This document shows, one piece after another, positions 1 to 7,451 of a stretch of DNA of 23,921 bases. Location: the IMG/VR virus record IMGVR_UViG_3300038954_000699, positions 1 to 23,921 of that record; one strand, given 5' to 3'. How positions within the stretch are numbered: position 1 is the first letter of the stretch; each line of letters begins with the position of its first letter. Below the pieces are notes generated by a model. That model saw only the letters and a list, made by a program, of their open reading frames with translations. It ran no database searches and was not told where the DNA came from. The stretch is from a virus. The position numbers and the translations under genes were made by a program.

Positions 1-23
1 AGTGAACTTTTCAAAAGTTCACT
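1..23. repeat. 23-bp perfect palindrome, possible operator
   Basis: Two 11-base arms, AGTGAACTTTT and its exact complement, flank a single central C. The symmetry and the position upstream of the primase gene suggest a repressor or replication-protein site. The AGTG-ACTT half-site resembles the GTGTACTT repeats at 4002-4031. It lies at the window edge, so its own neighbour upstream is unknown; a terminator of an upstream gene is an alternative. Confidence 0.6.
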
Positions 24-303
24 TTATCACTGCATAACAGTGCATGGCCAAGGCTTGCACAGAAAAGCTCCGCTTGGTGGCTGGTTTCAGTACGTATAAC
101 TATGTACTTATGTGAAGTAAGTCTCTTATTTGTGTTTGTTTTGGCTTGGTTTCGAGCGTGTAAGCGTGTTTTTTTACTGCGCATAAGTTCAACGGGCACA
201 GTGAAGGGGAGGGGGGATGGGTTGGCGTGGCGGGGAGCTGCCGGGGGCTGGGGGTCAATGGGTCGAAAATTGCGAGTAATTTTACAGAAAAGGGTTTGGT
301 AGC
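24..303. other. Leader region before the primase gene, no supported gene
   Basis: This stretch has no gene I can support. A weak dyad (AGTAC, 10 bases, GTACT) lies around 90-113, and a very G-rich run occupies about 205-255. The 66-codon reading frame at 102-302 is low complexity, ends directly against the next gene and has no ribosome-binding site. The last 15 bases contain an AAAAGGG sequence that can act as the ribosome-binding site for the gene at 304. Confidence 0.5.
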
Positions 304-3258
304 ATGGCAGAATCATTCAGGGAGTTCGTTGATAAGCTGAAGCGGGAAGTTGATTTGGTCGCTGAGATCAATAAGACGCCGGGGATGGCGATGCAAGACC
401 GGCGCCGTGGTAAGTATGTTTATGGGCAGAGTAAGGCTGCGGGCGGACCGGGTGATAGTTTGATGGTGGATGTGGGGCGGCAGACGTATACCTGGTGGCA
501 GAAAGGCGGGAATAGGGGCAGGAAGGGGGATGCTTACGGCGATGTGATCGATTGGCTGGAGACGTACCGCAAGATGGATTTCATGGATGCGGTTAAGTAT
601 TTGTGCCGTGAGTATAACGTGGCGCTGCCGCCCGATTTCGATCGTGAGCCAAGCCCGGAGATGGTGGCGTTTCGGCAGCGGATGGCGCTTTGGGATGTGG
701 TCGCTAAGTGGTTAGGTGAACGCTTGCTTTCTACTGCTGCGGCCATGGACTACGCCCGCGGCCGGGGGTGGACGGATGAGACGATCGAGAAGGCTCGGTT
801 AGGGTTTTCGCCAGGGGGCAGGGGGGAGCGGCTTGAGGAGATCAAGCGAGATTTGCGGGGCGATTTGCAGATGCATGAGTATGACCCCGAGTGTCCTGAA
901 GCGGTAGCGGTGCTGGGGCTTTCCGGGGGCAAGGAAAAGTTAAAGGCATGGGCAGCACGCTACGAGGTAGACATTGAGGCTCACCATAATTGGCTGGAAA
1001 AGGGCCGAATTTATGGGATGCTCGATTTTCCCAGGCTTGTCTATACGCATATACGGGGTGATAAGGTCGTTTATTTTAGCTGTAGGAACTTGCAATGGGA
1101 CAACAAGCGGCTGATGCCGGTATCCGGCAAGTATAAGACTTGGAATATGCCGCGGGTCTTGGTGGGGGAACGGAAGCATTATGCAAATTTTGAGTATTAT
1201 TCGAGCGCCGAGCGGGTGGTGGTGTGTGAAGGTCCGGCGGATGCGGTGACGTGGGCGCAGTGGGGGGTGGCGGCGTGGGCGCTGGCCGGGGTGGCGATGG
1301 ATGATGATTTGGCCGAGAAGCTGCGCAAGCATGATGTGCGCTTTTGGGGGCTGGATAACGGACCTGAAGGCCAGGAAGCGGTAGATGCGATGGGGCCACG
1401 GCTGGGAGCGGATAGCTGGGTGATCCATTTTCCGCTGGATGAAGATCAGGGGGAAGATGCGAATGATTATTTGCAAGCGATGATTGAGCGGGGGGTGAAA
1501 CGCACGGATGTGGCAATGCAACGGAAGAAGGCGGAAAGGCTGTTGAAACAGGCAGAGTTGTTTGCACTGCGGGCTGCTCGGAAGGCGGGTCAAACAACGG
1601 GACCTGATCGGGTGGAGGCTGTTGAGCAGGCTGGTGCGCTGATCAAGGCATTGCCTGAGGCGATTTTGAGCCAGTACCATAAGCCATTGCGCAAGGCGTT
1701 GGATTTTGGTGTGCGTGAGCTTGACCGGGTGCTGCGGAATGTGACCACGGACAACGGGAGCAAGAGCACAGAAGATAAGGTGGGGGTAGAGACGACGCTG
1801 GGGGGCAAGGTTTTCGATTGGGTGCTGGAGTATTGCTATGATCCGGAGACAGAAGAAGCGATTTTGGCATACCGCAACCCGAAGGGGGACGTGGGATTGG
1901 CACATGAAGTGGTGATTGAGGGGATCAAGTATATTCCGAAGCCGCCGAATAAGATGGTAAAGAGCGGCGGGGTGCTGTTCCCGAGCACGCTGGGGGAGAA
2001 ACGCAGCACGAGAGATCTGATTGAAGAGGTGGAATTATTTATCAATCGTTATTATTTGCTGGATGATGCTCATTTGGTGCGGATTATTGCCTATTATGTG
2101 CTGCTGACGTGGATTTATGACGCTTTTGAGGCGCTGCCTTATTTGCGGGCGCTGGGGGATTACGGCAGCGGCAAGAGTGAGCTGATGAAGCGGGTGGGGT
2201 ATATTTGCTACCGGCGGATTGCGGCGAGCGGGGCGAACACGAGCGCTACGTTTTTTCGGACGAAGGAGATGTATAACGGCACGGTTTATATCGACGAGGC
2301 TGATTTGCACGATGGGGGGGATATGAGCAATGATATTATCAAATTTTTGAATTTGGGGGCGATGAAGGGGACGCCGATTACCCGCATGGTGGAGACGGTG
2401 GATTATTACGGCAATAAGGTGCTGGAACCGACGCCTTTCGATACGTTTGGACCGAAACTGATTGCGATGCGGGAAGATTTTCGGGATAAGGCGGTTGGAA
2501 GCCGGTCTTTGACGATCAATGTGGTGGGCAAGGAGACGGAAGAGCTGATGGAGGCGGGGATCCCGCTGCATATCAATGATGTGTTTCGGCAGCATGCGCT
2601 GACGATGCGGAACCGACTGCTGCGCTGGCGCTTGGAGAACTTTGTTGACCAGATTGAGCTGACGGATGATTTGATGGATATGCACTTGAGCCCGAGGCTG
2701 AACCAGGTGACGATGGCGGTGAAGAGCTTGGCCAAGCTGGTGAATGATCACCAGTTGATGGATGAGATCACCACATTTTTGCGGGCGTATGCGCTGGAAG
2801 AGATTTACGAGCGGAGCCTGAGCGTTCCGGCGTATTTGGTCGAGGCGATTTGGGAGCTGTGGAAAACTGATAATGAGAATAAGAGAGAGAATTTGTACAT
2901 TCACAACTCTAGAGACGGACGGTTATATTTTTGGATGCACGATATTCGTGAGCGGGCGAACATGATTATGGACGCCTTGAACGAAGCGGGGTCGGTGCGC
3001 GATGATGATGTTTCGAAGTCTAAAAAGGAACTGACGCCGCAAGGAGTAGGGAATTACATACGAAACACGCTGCAACTGGAAGTGGGGGGGCGACAGGGCA
3101 GCGGGGTGCCGGTGTATTGGGACGAAGAGAAGATGGTGCGGCTGGGGAAGAAGTACGGGGTGCTGGAACAGAATTATGGTGAAGAGGGGGCAGAGGGGGC
3201 GGATGAGCCAGAGGAGCCAAAGGGTCCGACGGCTGAGCAATTGGATTTGGTTGGGTAG
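304..3258 (+). CDS. Phage DNA primase-helicase (TOPRIM + AAA+/SF3-like ATPase)
   Basis: The 984-residue protein probably primes and unwinds DNA for phage replication. Residues 1-110 align in pattern with the DnaG N-terminal region (YTWW..GG..GDVIDWLE), but the zinc-binding Cys/His residues are absent. A TOPRIM domain follows, with EGPAD at 309-313 and the acidic LDNG motif at 350-353, then EDANDYL. An ATPase domain carries a Walker A motif (GDYGSGKS, 618-625) and a Walker B motif (VYIDEAD, D664-E665). A C-terminal module at about 866-955 contains DIRERAN and GVPVYWD and is repeated in the next gene. Such fusions are known for phage and plasmid replication proteins. The exact helicase family is inferred from motifs only. 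The start at 304 follows an AAAAGGG site and gives the full N-terminal domain. Confidence 0.85.
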   Translation: MAESFREFVDKLKREVDLVAEINKTPGMAMQDRRRGKYVYGQSKAAGGPGDSLMVDVGRQTYTWWQKGGNRGRKGDAYGDVIDWLETYRKMDFMDAVKYLCREYNVALPPDFDREPSPEMVAFRQRMALWDVVAKWLGERLLSTAAAMDYARGRGWTDETIEKARLGFSPGGRGERLEEIKRDLRGDLQMHEYDPECPEAVAVLGLSGGKEKLKAWAARYEVDIEAHHNWLEKGRIYGMLDFPRLVYTHIRGDKVVYFSCRNLQWDNKRLMPVSGKYKTWNMPRVLVGERKHYANFEYYSSAERVVVCEGPADAVTWAQWGVAAWALAGVAMDDDLAEKLRKHDVRFWGLDNGPEGQEAVDAMGPRLGADSWVIHFPLDEDQGEDANDYLQAMIERGVKRTDVAMQRKKAERLLKQAELFALRAARKAGQTTGPDRVEAVEQAGALIKALPEAILSQYHKPLRKALDFGVRELDRVLRNVTTDNGSKSTEDKVGVETTLGGKVFDWVLEYCYDPETEEAILAYRNPKGDVGLAHEVVIEGIKYIPKPPNKMVKSGGVLFPSTLGEKRSTRDLIEEVELFINRYYLLDDAHLVRIIAYYVLLTWIYDAFEALPYLRALGDYGSGKSELMKRVGYICYRRIAASGANTSATFFRTKEMYNGTVYIDEADLHDGGDMSNDIIKFLNLGAMKGTPITRMVETVDYYGNKVLEPTPFDTFGPKLIAMREDFRDKAVGSRSLTINVVGKETEELMEAGIPLHINDVFRQHALTMRNRLLRWRLENFVDQIELTDDLMDMHLSPRLNQVTMAVKSLAKLVNDHQLMDEITTFLRAYALEEIYERSLSVPAYLVEAIWELWKTDNENKRENLYIHNSRDGRLYFWMHDIRERANMIMDALNEAGSVRDDDVSKSKKELTPQGVGNYIRNTLQLEVGGRQGSGVPVYWDEEKMVRLGKKYGVLEQNYGEEGAEGADEPEEPKGPTAEQLDLVG

Positions 3259-3259
3259 A

Positions 3260-3273
3260 TAGTGGGTAGTGGA
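3260..3273 (+). repeat. TAGTGGGTAGTGG intergenic simple repeat
   Basis: Two TAGTGG units follow immediately after the primase stop codon. The same simple motif occurs after the stop codons at 19583 and 23029, so it is a recurrent intergenic low-complexity repeat in this genome. Confidence 0.7.
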
Positions 3274-3310
3274 TTTTGTTCGTTCGTGAGAATGAGTTGG
3301 GAGAATTGTG

Positions 3311-3727
3311 ATGGATAGACTGGAACGCATTGAAAATAAGGTTGACGCCCTATTAGAAAAGGTTGATGCTATTGCTGCTAAGTTGGACGATCCTAATGTT
3401 GAGGTAATGACCTTTAAAGACAGCCAGATTGAAGTATTGGCAGCCTTGCTAAAGGCATATTGGGATTTGGCGAGTGAAGATGACCTGAAGTCAGAATATT
3501 TACAACAAGGCAGATATGGCCGTGAATACATTTTCATGGCTGATATTCGTAAGCGGGCAAACCTTCTTTTGGATAAGAAATTATCACCCCAAGCAGTGGG
3601 GAACCTAGTTAGAGATGTGCTTGATCTGGAAGTTGGGAAGCGCCAGGGGAAGGGTGTTCCGGTGTATTTTGATCGTGAACATGCTCTTGAACTGGCCGCT
3701 CATTACGGTTTCGATATGAATAAATAG
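3311..3727 (+). CDS. Small protein repeating the primase C-terminal domain
   Basis: The 138-residue product has no family name I recognise. Residues 1-32 form a likely coiled coil (LERIENKVDALLEKVDAI). Residues about 67-138 are clearly homologous to the last ~90 residues of the preceding primase-helicase: both share a DIR.RAN segment, PQ.VGN..R..L.LEVG.RQG.GVPVY.D, and a final YG. This looks like a partial gene duplication joined to a new coiled-coil start. A role as a partner or regulator of the replication protein is inferred. The ATG at 3311 sits 7 bases after GGGAG; a GTG at 3308 is a weaker alternative. Confidence 0.8.
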   Translation: MDRLERIENKVDALLEKVDAIAAKLDDPNVEVMTFKDSQIEVLAALLKAYWDLASEDDLKSEYLQQGRYGREYIFMADIRKRANLLLDKKLSPQAVGNLVRDVLDLEVGKRQGKGVPVYFDREHALELAAHYGFDMNK

Positions 3728-3741
3728 AAACTTACAATCAA

Positions 3742-3874
3742 AATAGTGTACAGGTGAGGACAAAAAGCCAAAAATGTGGGTCTCTGAAATGAAATGTGAT
3801 TTGCAATGTTTAAATTTTTACATTTCATTTGAAATGGGCTCAAAAACGAGTTTCTTAATCACCTGTACACTATT
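3742..3874. repeat. Nested inverted repeats in AT-rich region (possible origin or regulatory element)
   Basis: An outer perfect 16-base inverted repeat (AATAGTGTACAGGTGA at 3742-3757, complement at 3859-3874) encloses an inner perfect 11-base repeat (AAATGAAATGT at 3787-3797, complement at 3820-3830). Both share the same centre within one base. The stretch is distinctly A+T-rich compared with flanking genes and has no credible gene. A replication origin, a paired operator or a small MITE-like insertion are all possible. The outer arm contains the GTGTAC core seen in the repeats at 4002-4031. Confidence 0.65.
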
Positions 3875-4001
3875 CCAATCTAAGAAAATGGAAAATATCT
3901 CGAAAACTTGCAAAAACATGCTGATTATGGTGCTTATATGTATATATTTCTCTTTATATAAGCGAGAATGCGAAAAATTTGCAATGGGCGTATTTTGAAA
4001 G

Positions 4002-4078
4002 GTGTACTTCAAGTGTTCTTTTAGTGTACTTGGTTGTTTTTTATTGGCTAAAGCACACTATTGGGGATGAAGCACACT
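4002..4078. repeat. Iteron-like repeats: three GTGT(A/T)CTT plus two AGCACACT
   Basis: GTGTACTT occurs at 4002-4009, GTGTTCTT at 4013-4020 and GTGTACTT at 4024-4031, each spaced by exactly 11 bases, about one helical turn. Two related copies in the other orientation, AGCACACT, lie at 4052-4059 and 4071-4078. Evenly phased direct repeats beside an AT-rich inverted repeat and between replication genes are typical of an initiator-binding or repressor-binding region. Between 3875 and 4001 I see only AT-rich sequence. Confidence 0.6.
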
Positions 4079-4095
4079 TTCAGGGAGCGGAGACG

Positions 4096-4314
4096 ATGGA
4101 TGAGATGATGTTGTGGTTTGACGAAAATGGAGTTGGTTTTCCGGGGGCGGTGGGGGAGGCGGGCAGGTATTTTGAGGAGAAGTACGGTTTGCCTGCTGCA
4201 GTTTGTGAGGTGAATGCCAGTTTGATGGATGAGGATGAGCTGGATGTGGATGGTGTGCGGGTCGTTGCGAGCAGCGACCGGCCTAAGGGAACGTATTTGA
4301 TTGGAGGAAGATAA
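4096..4314 (+). CDS. Hypothetical acidic small protein upstream of ssb
   Basis: The 72-residue product is not recognised. It is acidic (MDEMMLWFDENG, a DEDELDVDG stretch) with no membrane segment. It is placed at the ATG preceded by GGAGCGGAG at 4085-4093. A longer upstream reading of the same frame would run into the AT-rich repeat region and has no ribosome-binding site. Its stop codon overlaps the start of ssb (TAATG), so the two are probably co-translated, suggesting a role in DNA replication; that is inference only. Confidence 0.65.
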   Translation: MDEMMLWFDENGVGFPGAVGEAGRYFEEKYGLPAAVCEVNASLMDEDELDVDGVRVVASSDRPKGTYLIGGR

Positions 4315-4700
4315 TGCACCAAAAAACGGAAATAATTGGACATTTAGGGAAAGATCCGGCGATGAAGTATACGCCGAATGGCAAGACGGTGACGCGGATG
4401 AGTGTAGCGGCGAACCGTCATTGGACCGGGGCTGATGGCCAGAAGCAAGAGGAGACGACCTGGTTTGTGGTGGAGGCTTGGGGCCGCCGAGCTGAGGTGT
4501 GCAACCAGTATTTGCACAAGGGCAGCAAGGTGTTCGTGGAAGGGCGTTTGAAGCCAGACCGGAACACGGGCAGGCCGCGGGTGTGGGAGGGGAATGACGG
4601 CGTTCACCGGGCCGATTTTGAGCTTGTGGCGCAGAATGTGATTTTTTTGGACAGCAAGGGCGCCGGTGGTGGTGCTGAAGAGGATGATATTCCGTACTAA
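4314..4700 (+). CDS. ssb: Single-stranded DNA-binding protein
   Basis: The 128-residue product is an SSB: it coats single-stranded DNA during replication and recruits partner proteins. The OB-fold pattern is clear: IIGHLGKDP at the start, then a TWFVVEAWGRRAE segment and a KVFVEGRL strand. The acidic C-terminal tail ends in DDIPY, close to the canonical DDIPF that binds partners. Length is shorter than the chromosomal type, as usual for phage SSBs. The start overlaps the stop of the preceding gene, with a GGAGG site just upstream at 4303-4307. Confidence 0.95.
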   Translation: MHQKTEIIGHLGKDPAMKYTPNGKTVTRMSVAANRHWTGADGQKQEETTWFVVEAWGRRAEVCNQYLHKGSKVFVEGRLKPDRNTGRPRVWEGNDGVHRADFELVAQNVIFLDSKGAGGGAEEDDIPY

Positions 4701-4710
4701 AGAGACCATG

Positions 4711-4765
4711 CGCAGGATCTCATGATCCTGCGTGGCGAGCAAGCGGGTGGAAAACGCTTGCTCGC
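4711..4765 (+). repeat. Two-hairpin palindromic repeat, copy 1 (intergenic)
   Basis: Hairpin 1 pairs CGCAGGATC (4711-4719) with its complement at 4724-4732. Hairpin 2 pairs GCGAGCAAGCG (4735-4745) with its complement at 4755-4765. The same layout (hairpin 1, GTG-like linker, hairpin 2 opening GCGAG and closing CTCGC) recurs at 6671, 6766, 7076, 7519 and 18752 with compensating base changes. This copy ends just before the GCAAGGAGG sequence that is the ribosome-binding site of the next gene. Confidence 0.85.
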
Positions 4766-4778
4766 GCAAGGAGGCGTT

Positions 4779-5105
4779 ATGGGCATTACGGTAGGCGATT
4801 TGAGTGAGAATAAGTGGCTTGAGCGCCTGATGGGGAGGGCTGAGAAGCCTGACAAGCAGCTCAGGGAGGTGCGGGATTGGTATTTGGGCTTGCTGCCATC
4901 GGAGCGGTTGGCCGTCTTGAGGATGGCGCAGCGGTTTCGACATGCGTTTGCCAGGTTTGGGGCGCAGAGTGCGTTATTGCTGGTGTTCGATTTGTACCGG
5001 ATTTATGGTTGGAAGGCGGTGGAGAGTGATGATGGTCCGCCTGAGGAGATATTTAGAAGAGATCGGGAGAGATTCACCACAAAGGCACGAAGTACACAAA
5101 GTTAG
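4779..5105 (+). CDS. Hypothetical protein between ssb and parA
   Basis: The 108-residue product is not recognised. It is helical and basic-acidic in composition, with a LLPSERLAVLRMAQRFRHAF segment, and has no membrane span. The ATG at 4779 follows a strong AAGGAGG site at 4768-4774 supplied by the flank of a palindromic repeat. A start at 4722 in the same frame would lie inside that repeat and is rejected. The last ten residues (FTTKARSTQS) are encoded by a CACAAAGG-type dispersed repeat, which suggests the original C-terminus was replaced by repeat insertion. Confidence 0.65.
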   Translation: MGITVGDLSENKWLERLMGRAEKPDKQLREVRDWYLGLLPSERLAVLRMAQRFRHAFARFGAQSALLLVFDLYRIYGWKAVESDDGPPEEIFRRDRERFTTKARSTQS

Positions 5106-5124
5106 TTATGTAGAACACAAAGGA
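5075..5124 (+). repeat. CACAAAGG-type dispersed repeat, copy 1
   Basis: The units CACCACAAAGGCACGAAG, TACACAAAG and ACACAAAGGA form a degenerate array spanning the end of one gene and the ribosome-binding site of parA. Related copies occur at 18959, 20417 and 23611. Confidence 0.75.
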
Positions 5125-5131
5125 AGCGGAG

Positions 5132-5866
5132 ATGATTGTGACGATTGCTAATCAAAAAGGGGGGGTAGGGAAGACGACGACGGCGGTGACGCTGGCTCAT
5201 GGTTTGGCACTGCTGGGGGCTGAGGTGCTGGTGATCGATTTGGATCCGCAGGGTCAGGCGGCGGTTGCGCTGGGGTTGGATAGTGAGCCGGGGATTTTTG
5301 ACTGGCTGGTGAGTGAGCGACCGCTGATGGAGTGTGTACGAACGGCACGGAAGAATTTGCGGGTTGTGCCTGGGAATAAGAAGAGCAGTTTCGTGCAGTT
5401 CTTTCTAACGCAACAGCAGGAAGGGGTTGATTACCTGGCCAGGAAACTGAAGGCGTTTACCCGCCGGGGGCTGGATTATGTGGTTTTGGATACAAGCCCG
5501 AGCGTGGGGGGGTTGCAGGAACGGGCGCTGTATGCGTGTGATTTGGCGGTTGTTCCGACGAGTATGGATTTTTTGAGCGCTGACAGCGTGGGGAGTACGT
5601 TTGGGACGATGAATAAGCTGCGTGATCACGGTTGGGAGGGCGGGGCGGTGGTGCTGCCTACGTTTTTCGATGGGGTGACGAATGAGAGTAAGCAGATTTT
5701 GGCAGAGCTGAAGGCTGTTTACGGCGACCGGGTGCGGCAGGAAATTCACCAGGCGACGGTGCTGCGGGAGTGCTCGGCTGAGGGGGTTACGATTTGGGAG
5801 CGTGCTCCGCAGTCTCGCAGTGGGGTGGAGTATGGGGATTTGGTTCATTGGGTGAAGGAGCTGTGA
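5132..5866 (+). CDS. parA: ParA-family partition ATPase
   Basis: The 244-residue product is a ParA/Soj-type ATPase, which positions replicons on the nucleoid so that both daughter cells inherit them. The deviant Walker A motif KGGVGKTT spans 9-16 with the signature lysine K9 and K14. VIDLDPQG (34-41) forms the A' motif, and VVLDTSPS carries Walker B D120. It lacks an N-terminal DNA-binding extension, so it is of the short (type Ib or chromosomal-like) class. The ATG at 5132 lies after AAGGAAGCGGAG. It overlaps the next gene, which probably encodes its DNA-binding partner. In a phage this points to a plasmid-like prophage state. Confidence 0.92.
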   Translation: MIVTIANQKGGVGKTTTAVTLAHGLALLGAEVLVIDLDPQGQAAVALGLDSEPGIFDWLVSERPLMECVRTARKNLRVVPGNKKSSFVQFFLTQQQEGVDYLARKLKAFTRRGLDYVVLDTSPSVGGLQERALYACDLAVVPTSMDFLSADSVGSTFGTMNKLRDHGWEGGAVVLPTFFDGVTNESKQILAELKAVYGDRVRQEIHQATVLRECSAEGVTIWERAPQSRSGVEYGDLVHWVKEL

Positions 5867-6165
5867 TGAGTGGAAGTCGTCGGATACAAGACCCTGATGA
5901 TGTGATGATCCCGAAGCCGGAAAAGTCGAAGCGGGACCGGAGTTGGGAGAAGCGCCAGCGGAGCGGGGAGTATTGCCAGGCGAGTTACCGGCATGTGCCC
6001 CGGGAGGTGCGAGACCGGATTACGGAGATTGCGCAGGAGTTGTATGTGAGCGCCGATGAGGTTGGCCGTGCGTTTTTGGAGTATGCGTTGGAGGCGTTTG
6101 AGGCTGGGGAGTTGGTGCTTGATCCGGTGCTGCATGAGGGGAAGTTGGTGCTCTTCGATGAGTGA
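5866..6165 (+). CDS. Putative ribbon-helix-helix partner of ParA (ParB/ParG-like)
   Basis: The 99-residue product begins on a start codon that overlaps the parA stop (TGATG). The first 35 residues are basic and charged. Residues about 41-85 (SYRHVPREVRDRITEIAQE, then a DEVGRAFLEYALEAF helix) have the strand-helix-helix pattern of a ribbon-helix-helix fold, as in small centromere-binding proteins that pair with short ParA proteins. No close family is recognised, so the function rests on fold pattern and gene order. Confidence 0.6.
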   Translation: MSGSRRIQDPDDVMIPKPEKSKRDRSWEKRQRSGEYCQASYRHVPREVRDRITEIAQELYVSADEVGRAFLEYALEAFEAGELVLDPVLHEGKLVLFDE

Positions 6166-6218
6166 GATAGTTTTGTGGTGGTCTAAAATGAGCAATGTTT
6201 GGTTTTTGGCGATTGTGT

Positions 6219-6297
6219 CGCTTGCGGCTTGCGTGCGGTTTGTATGCGGGTTGCTTGCTTGTCGCTTGCGTGACGCTTGCGGCGTGCTTGCGTCGGG
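6219..6297 (+). repeat. Degenerate GCTTGCG tandem repeat region
   Basis: The interval 6166-6422 has no well-supported gene. Within it about eight degenerate copies of GCTTGCG or GCGTGC follow one another. A hydrophobic 80-codon frame from ATG 6188 crosses this array, but it has no good ribosome-binding site and biased G/T composition, so I treat it as non-coding with low certainty. Confidence 0.5.
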
Positions 6298-6386
6298 TTT
6301 GTCAGGATTGATTGTGGGCGGTTTTTGGGGTGGGGGGCGTGTGGTAGGTGGTTTTGAGAGAAAGCCGCTCTGCGGGCGTTTTGGGC

Positions 6387-6407
6387 GGGCGATGCGGTGC
6401 ATCGCCC
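6387..6407. repeat. GGGCGATGC hairpin repeat, copy 1
   Basis: A perfect 9-base inverted repeat, GGGCGATGC and its complement, closes a GGT loop. It is followed by CCTACGGGAGG, which holds the ribosome-binding site of the next gene. The same element occurs at 8772-8792 and 13626-13648. Confidence 0.85.
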
Positions 6408-6422
6408 CTACGGGAGGCTGTT

Positions 6423-7451
6423 ATGTCTGATGATATGTTGTTTGCTCCGAGTGAGGTGCGAGATCGGAAGAAGCGGGATGGGCAAGATGTGTTTGTTCGG
6501 TTTATGAGGCGGTGGTTTACGCCGGTTGCGTTGGTGTGGTTGGTGTTTGTGTTTGTGGTTTTTGGGGTGGCGCATAGGAGGCGTTTAGTGGAGGAGGCGG
6601 CGCAAACTCCCATGAGCGCAGACGGGCGACTCAACGAGTCGCCCGTACCGAGCGTTACGCTGTTGCCATCGCAAACTCCCACGAGTTTGCGTGGCGAGAT
6701 GGCTGTGGAGACTCAGCCTTCTCGCGCAACGGATACTGTGTCGCCGGTTCCGACGAAGACTGTAGCGCCGGTTCCCACGAACCGGCGTGGCGAGATGGCG
6801 CATACGAGCACGCCTTCTCGCGCAACGCCGTTGCCGAGTGAGACGCCGCTGCCCAGCCCGACGCCGGATTATGAGGCCATTGAGGATGCCAGGTTGACGC
6901 AGTCTTGGGTGGCGTTCGATGATCAGCAGGAGCAATGGCGAAGGCAAGAGGCGTTGAAGCTGGAGCTGAGGCGTTATGCCGGTATTGGCGGGATTGTGGT
7001 GGTGACGACGTTTTTGCTTGGTATTGTGTTGTGGTTGCTTTTGAATTTGTGGTCGTCTGGGGAATTGGATGATGGCGCAGAATCTCTTGATCCTGCGTGG
7101 CGAGAAGGGCAAGGGGATGCGCCCATCTCGCGCAAGGCGCCAGAGGAGGAGTGGGTTCGGCTGGAGCTGAAGAGTGAGAATCGGAAGTTGTGGAGTAAGT
7201 ATCCGGTTGAGAAGCGGGTTTTGCGCCAGTGGGCTCAGGTTGCGCTGAACGGAGGGAGTATTGCTATTCGGAGATGGGCAGGGGATGATAAGCCGTTTAG
7301 CCGTGCGGAGTATGAGAAGTTCATCGAGTATTGGCTAGAGGGCGGTGTTTTGAAGGATAAGTATGAGGGGATGGAGAATTCTGAGCGGATTGTGACGGAG
7401 CCGGGCAAAGAGGTTTTGAAGGCTATTTTGGTTGAATTGGGGGGTGTGTAG
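6423..7451 (+). CDS. Two-TM membrane protein with repeat-encoded linker
   Basis: The 342-residue protein is not recognised. Transmembrane segments are predicted at about 32-50 and 186-212. Between them is a Pro/Ser/Thr-rich, low-complexity stretch (TPLPSETPLPSPTP), and after TM2 is a charged cytoplasmic-type domain containing WSKYPVEKRVLRQWAQ. At least three two-hairpin palindromic repeats and one further hairpin lie in frame inside the gene, giving peptides such as RRGEMA and SRAT in the linker and SLDPAWRE after TM2. The start is chosen at ATG 6423, 5 bases after GGGAGG. The repeats probably expanded the linker; the C-terminal domain may be winged-helix-like (inference). Confidence 0.7.
   Translation: MSDDMLFAPSEVRDRKKRDGQDVFVRFMRRWFTPVALVWLVFVFVVFGVAHRRRLVEEAAQTPMSADGRLNESPVPSVTLLPSQTPTSLRGEMAVETQPSRATDTVSPVPTKTVAPVPTNRRGEMAHTSTPSRATPLPSETPLPSPTPDYEAIEDARLTQSWVAFDDQQEQWRRQEALKLELRRYAGIGGIVVVTTFLLGIVLWLLLNLWSSGELDDGAESLDPAWREGQGDAPISRKAPEEEWVRLELKSENRKLWSKYPVEKRVLRQWAQVALNGGSIAIRRWAGDDKPFSRAEYEKFIEYWLEGGVLKDKYEGMENSERIVTEPGKEVLKAILVELGGV
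6622..6646 (+). repeat. ACGGGCGACTC hairpin within membrane-protein gene
   Basis: ACGGGCGACTC (6622-6632) pairs with its exact complement at 6636-6646 around an AAC loop. It is preceded by CGCAAACTCCCATGAG, similar to hairpin 1 of the two-hairpin family, so it is probably a related or truncated copy. Confidence 0.7.
6671..6725 (+). repeat. Two-hairpin palindromic repeat, copy 2 (in gene)
   Basis: Hairpin 1: GCAAACTC (6671-6678) with its complement at 6683-6690. Hairpin 2: GCGAGA then GGCTG (6694-6705) with CAGCC then TCTCGC (6714-6725), with a T/T mismatch between the two helices. It is read through in frame. Confidence 0.85.
6766..6821 (+). repeat. Two-hairpin palindromic repeat, copy 3 (in gene)
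   Basis: Hairpin 1: CGCCGGTTC (6766-6774) with its complement at 6779-6787. Hairpin 2: GCGAGA and GGCG (6790-6800) with CGCC and TCTCGC (6811-6821). The arms differ from copy 2 on both sides, so pairing is preserved by compensating changes. Confidence 0.85.
7076..7131 (+). repeat. Two-hairpin palindromic repeat, copy 4 (in gene)
   Basis: Hairpin 1 pairs CGCAG-ATC with GAT-CTGCG (7076-7097) around TCTT, with one A/C mismatch. Hairpin 2 pairs GCGAGA and GGGC (7100-7110) with GCCC and TCTCGC (7121-7131). It encodes the SLDPAWRE segment after TM2. Confidence 0.8.

Noticed and set aside
102-302. 66-codon frame before the primase gene
   Set aside because: It has no ribosome-binding site and low-complexity G-rich content, and is better read as a leader.
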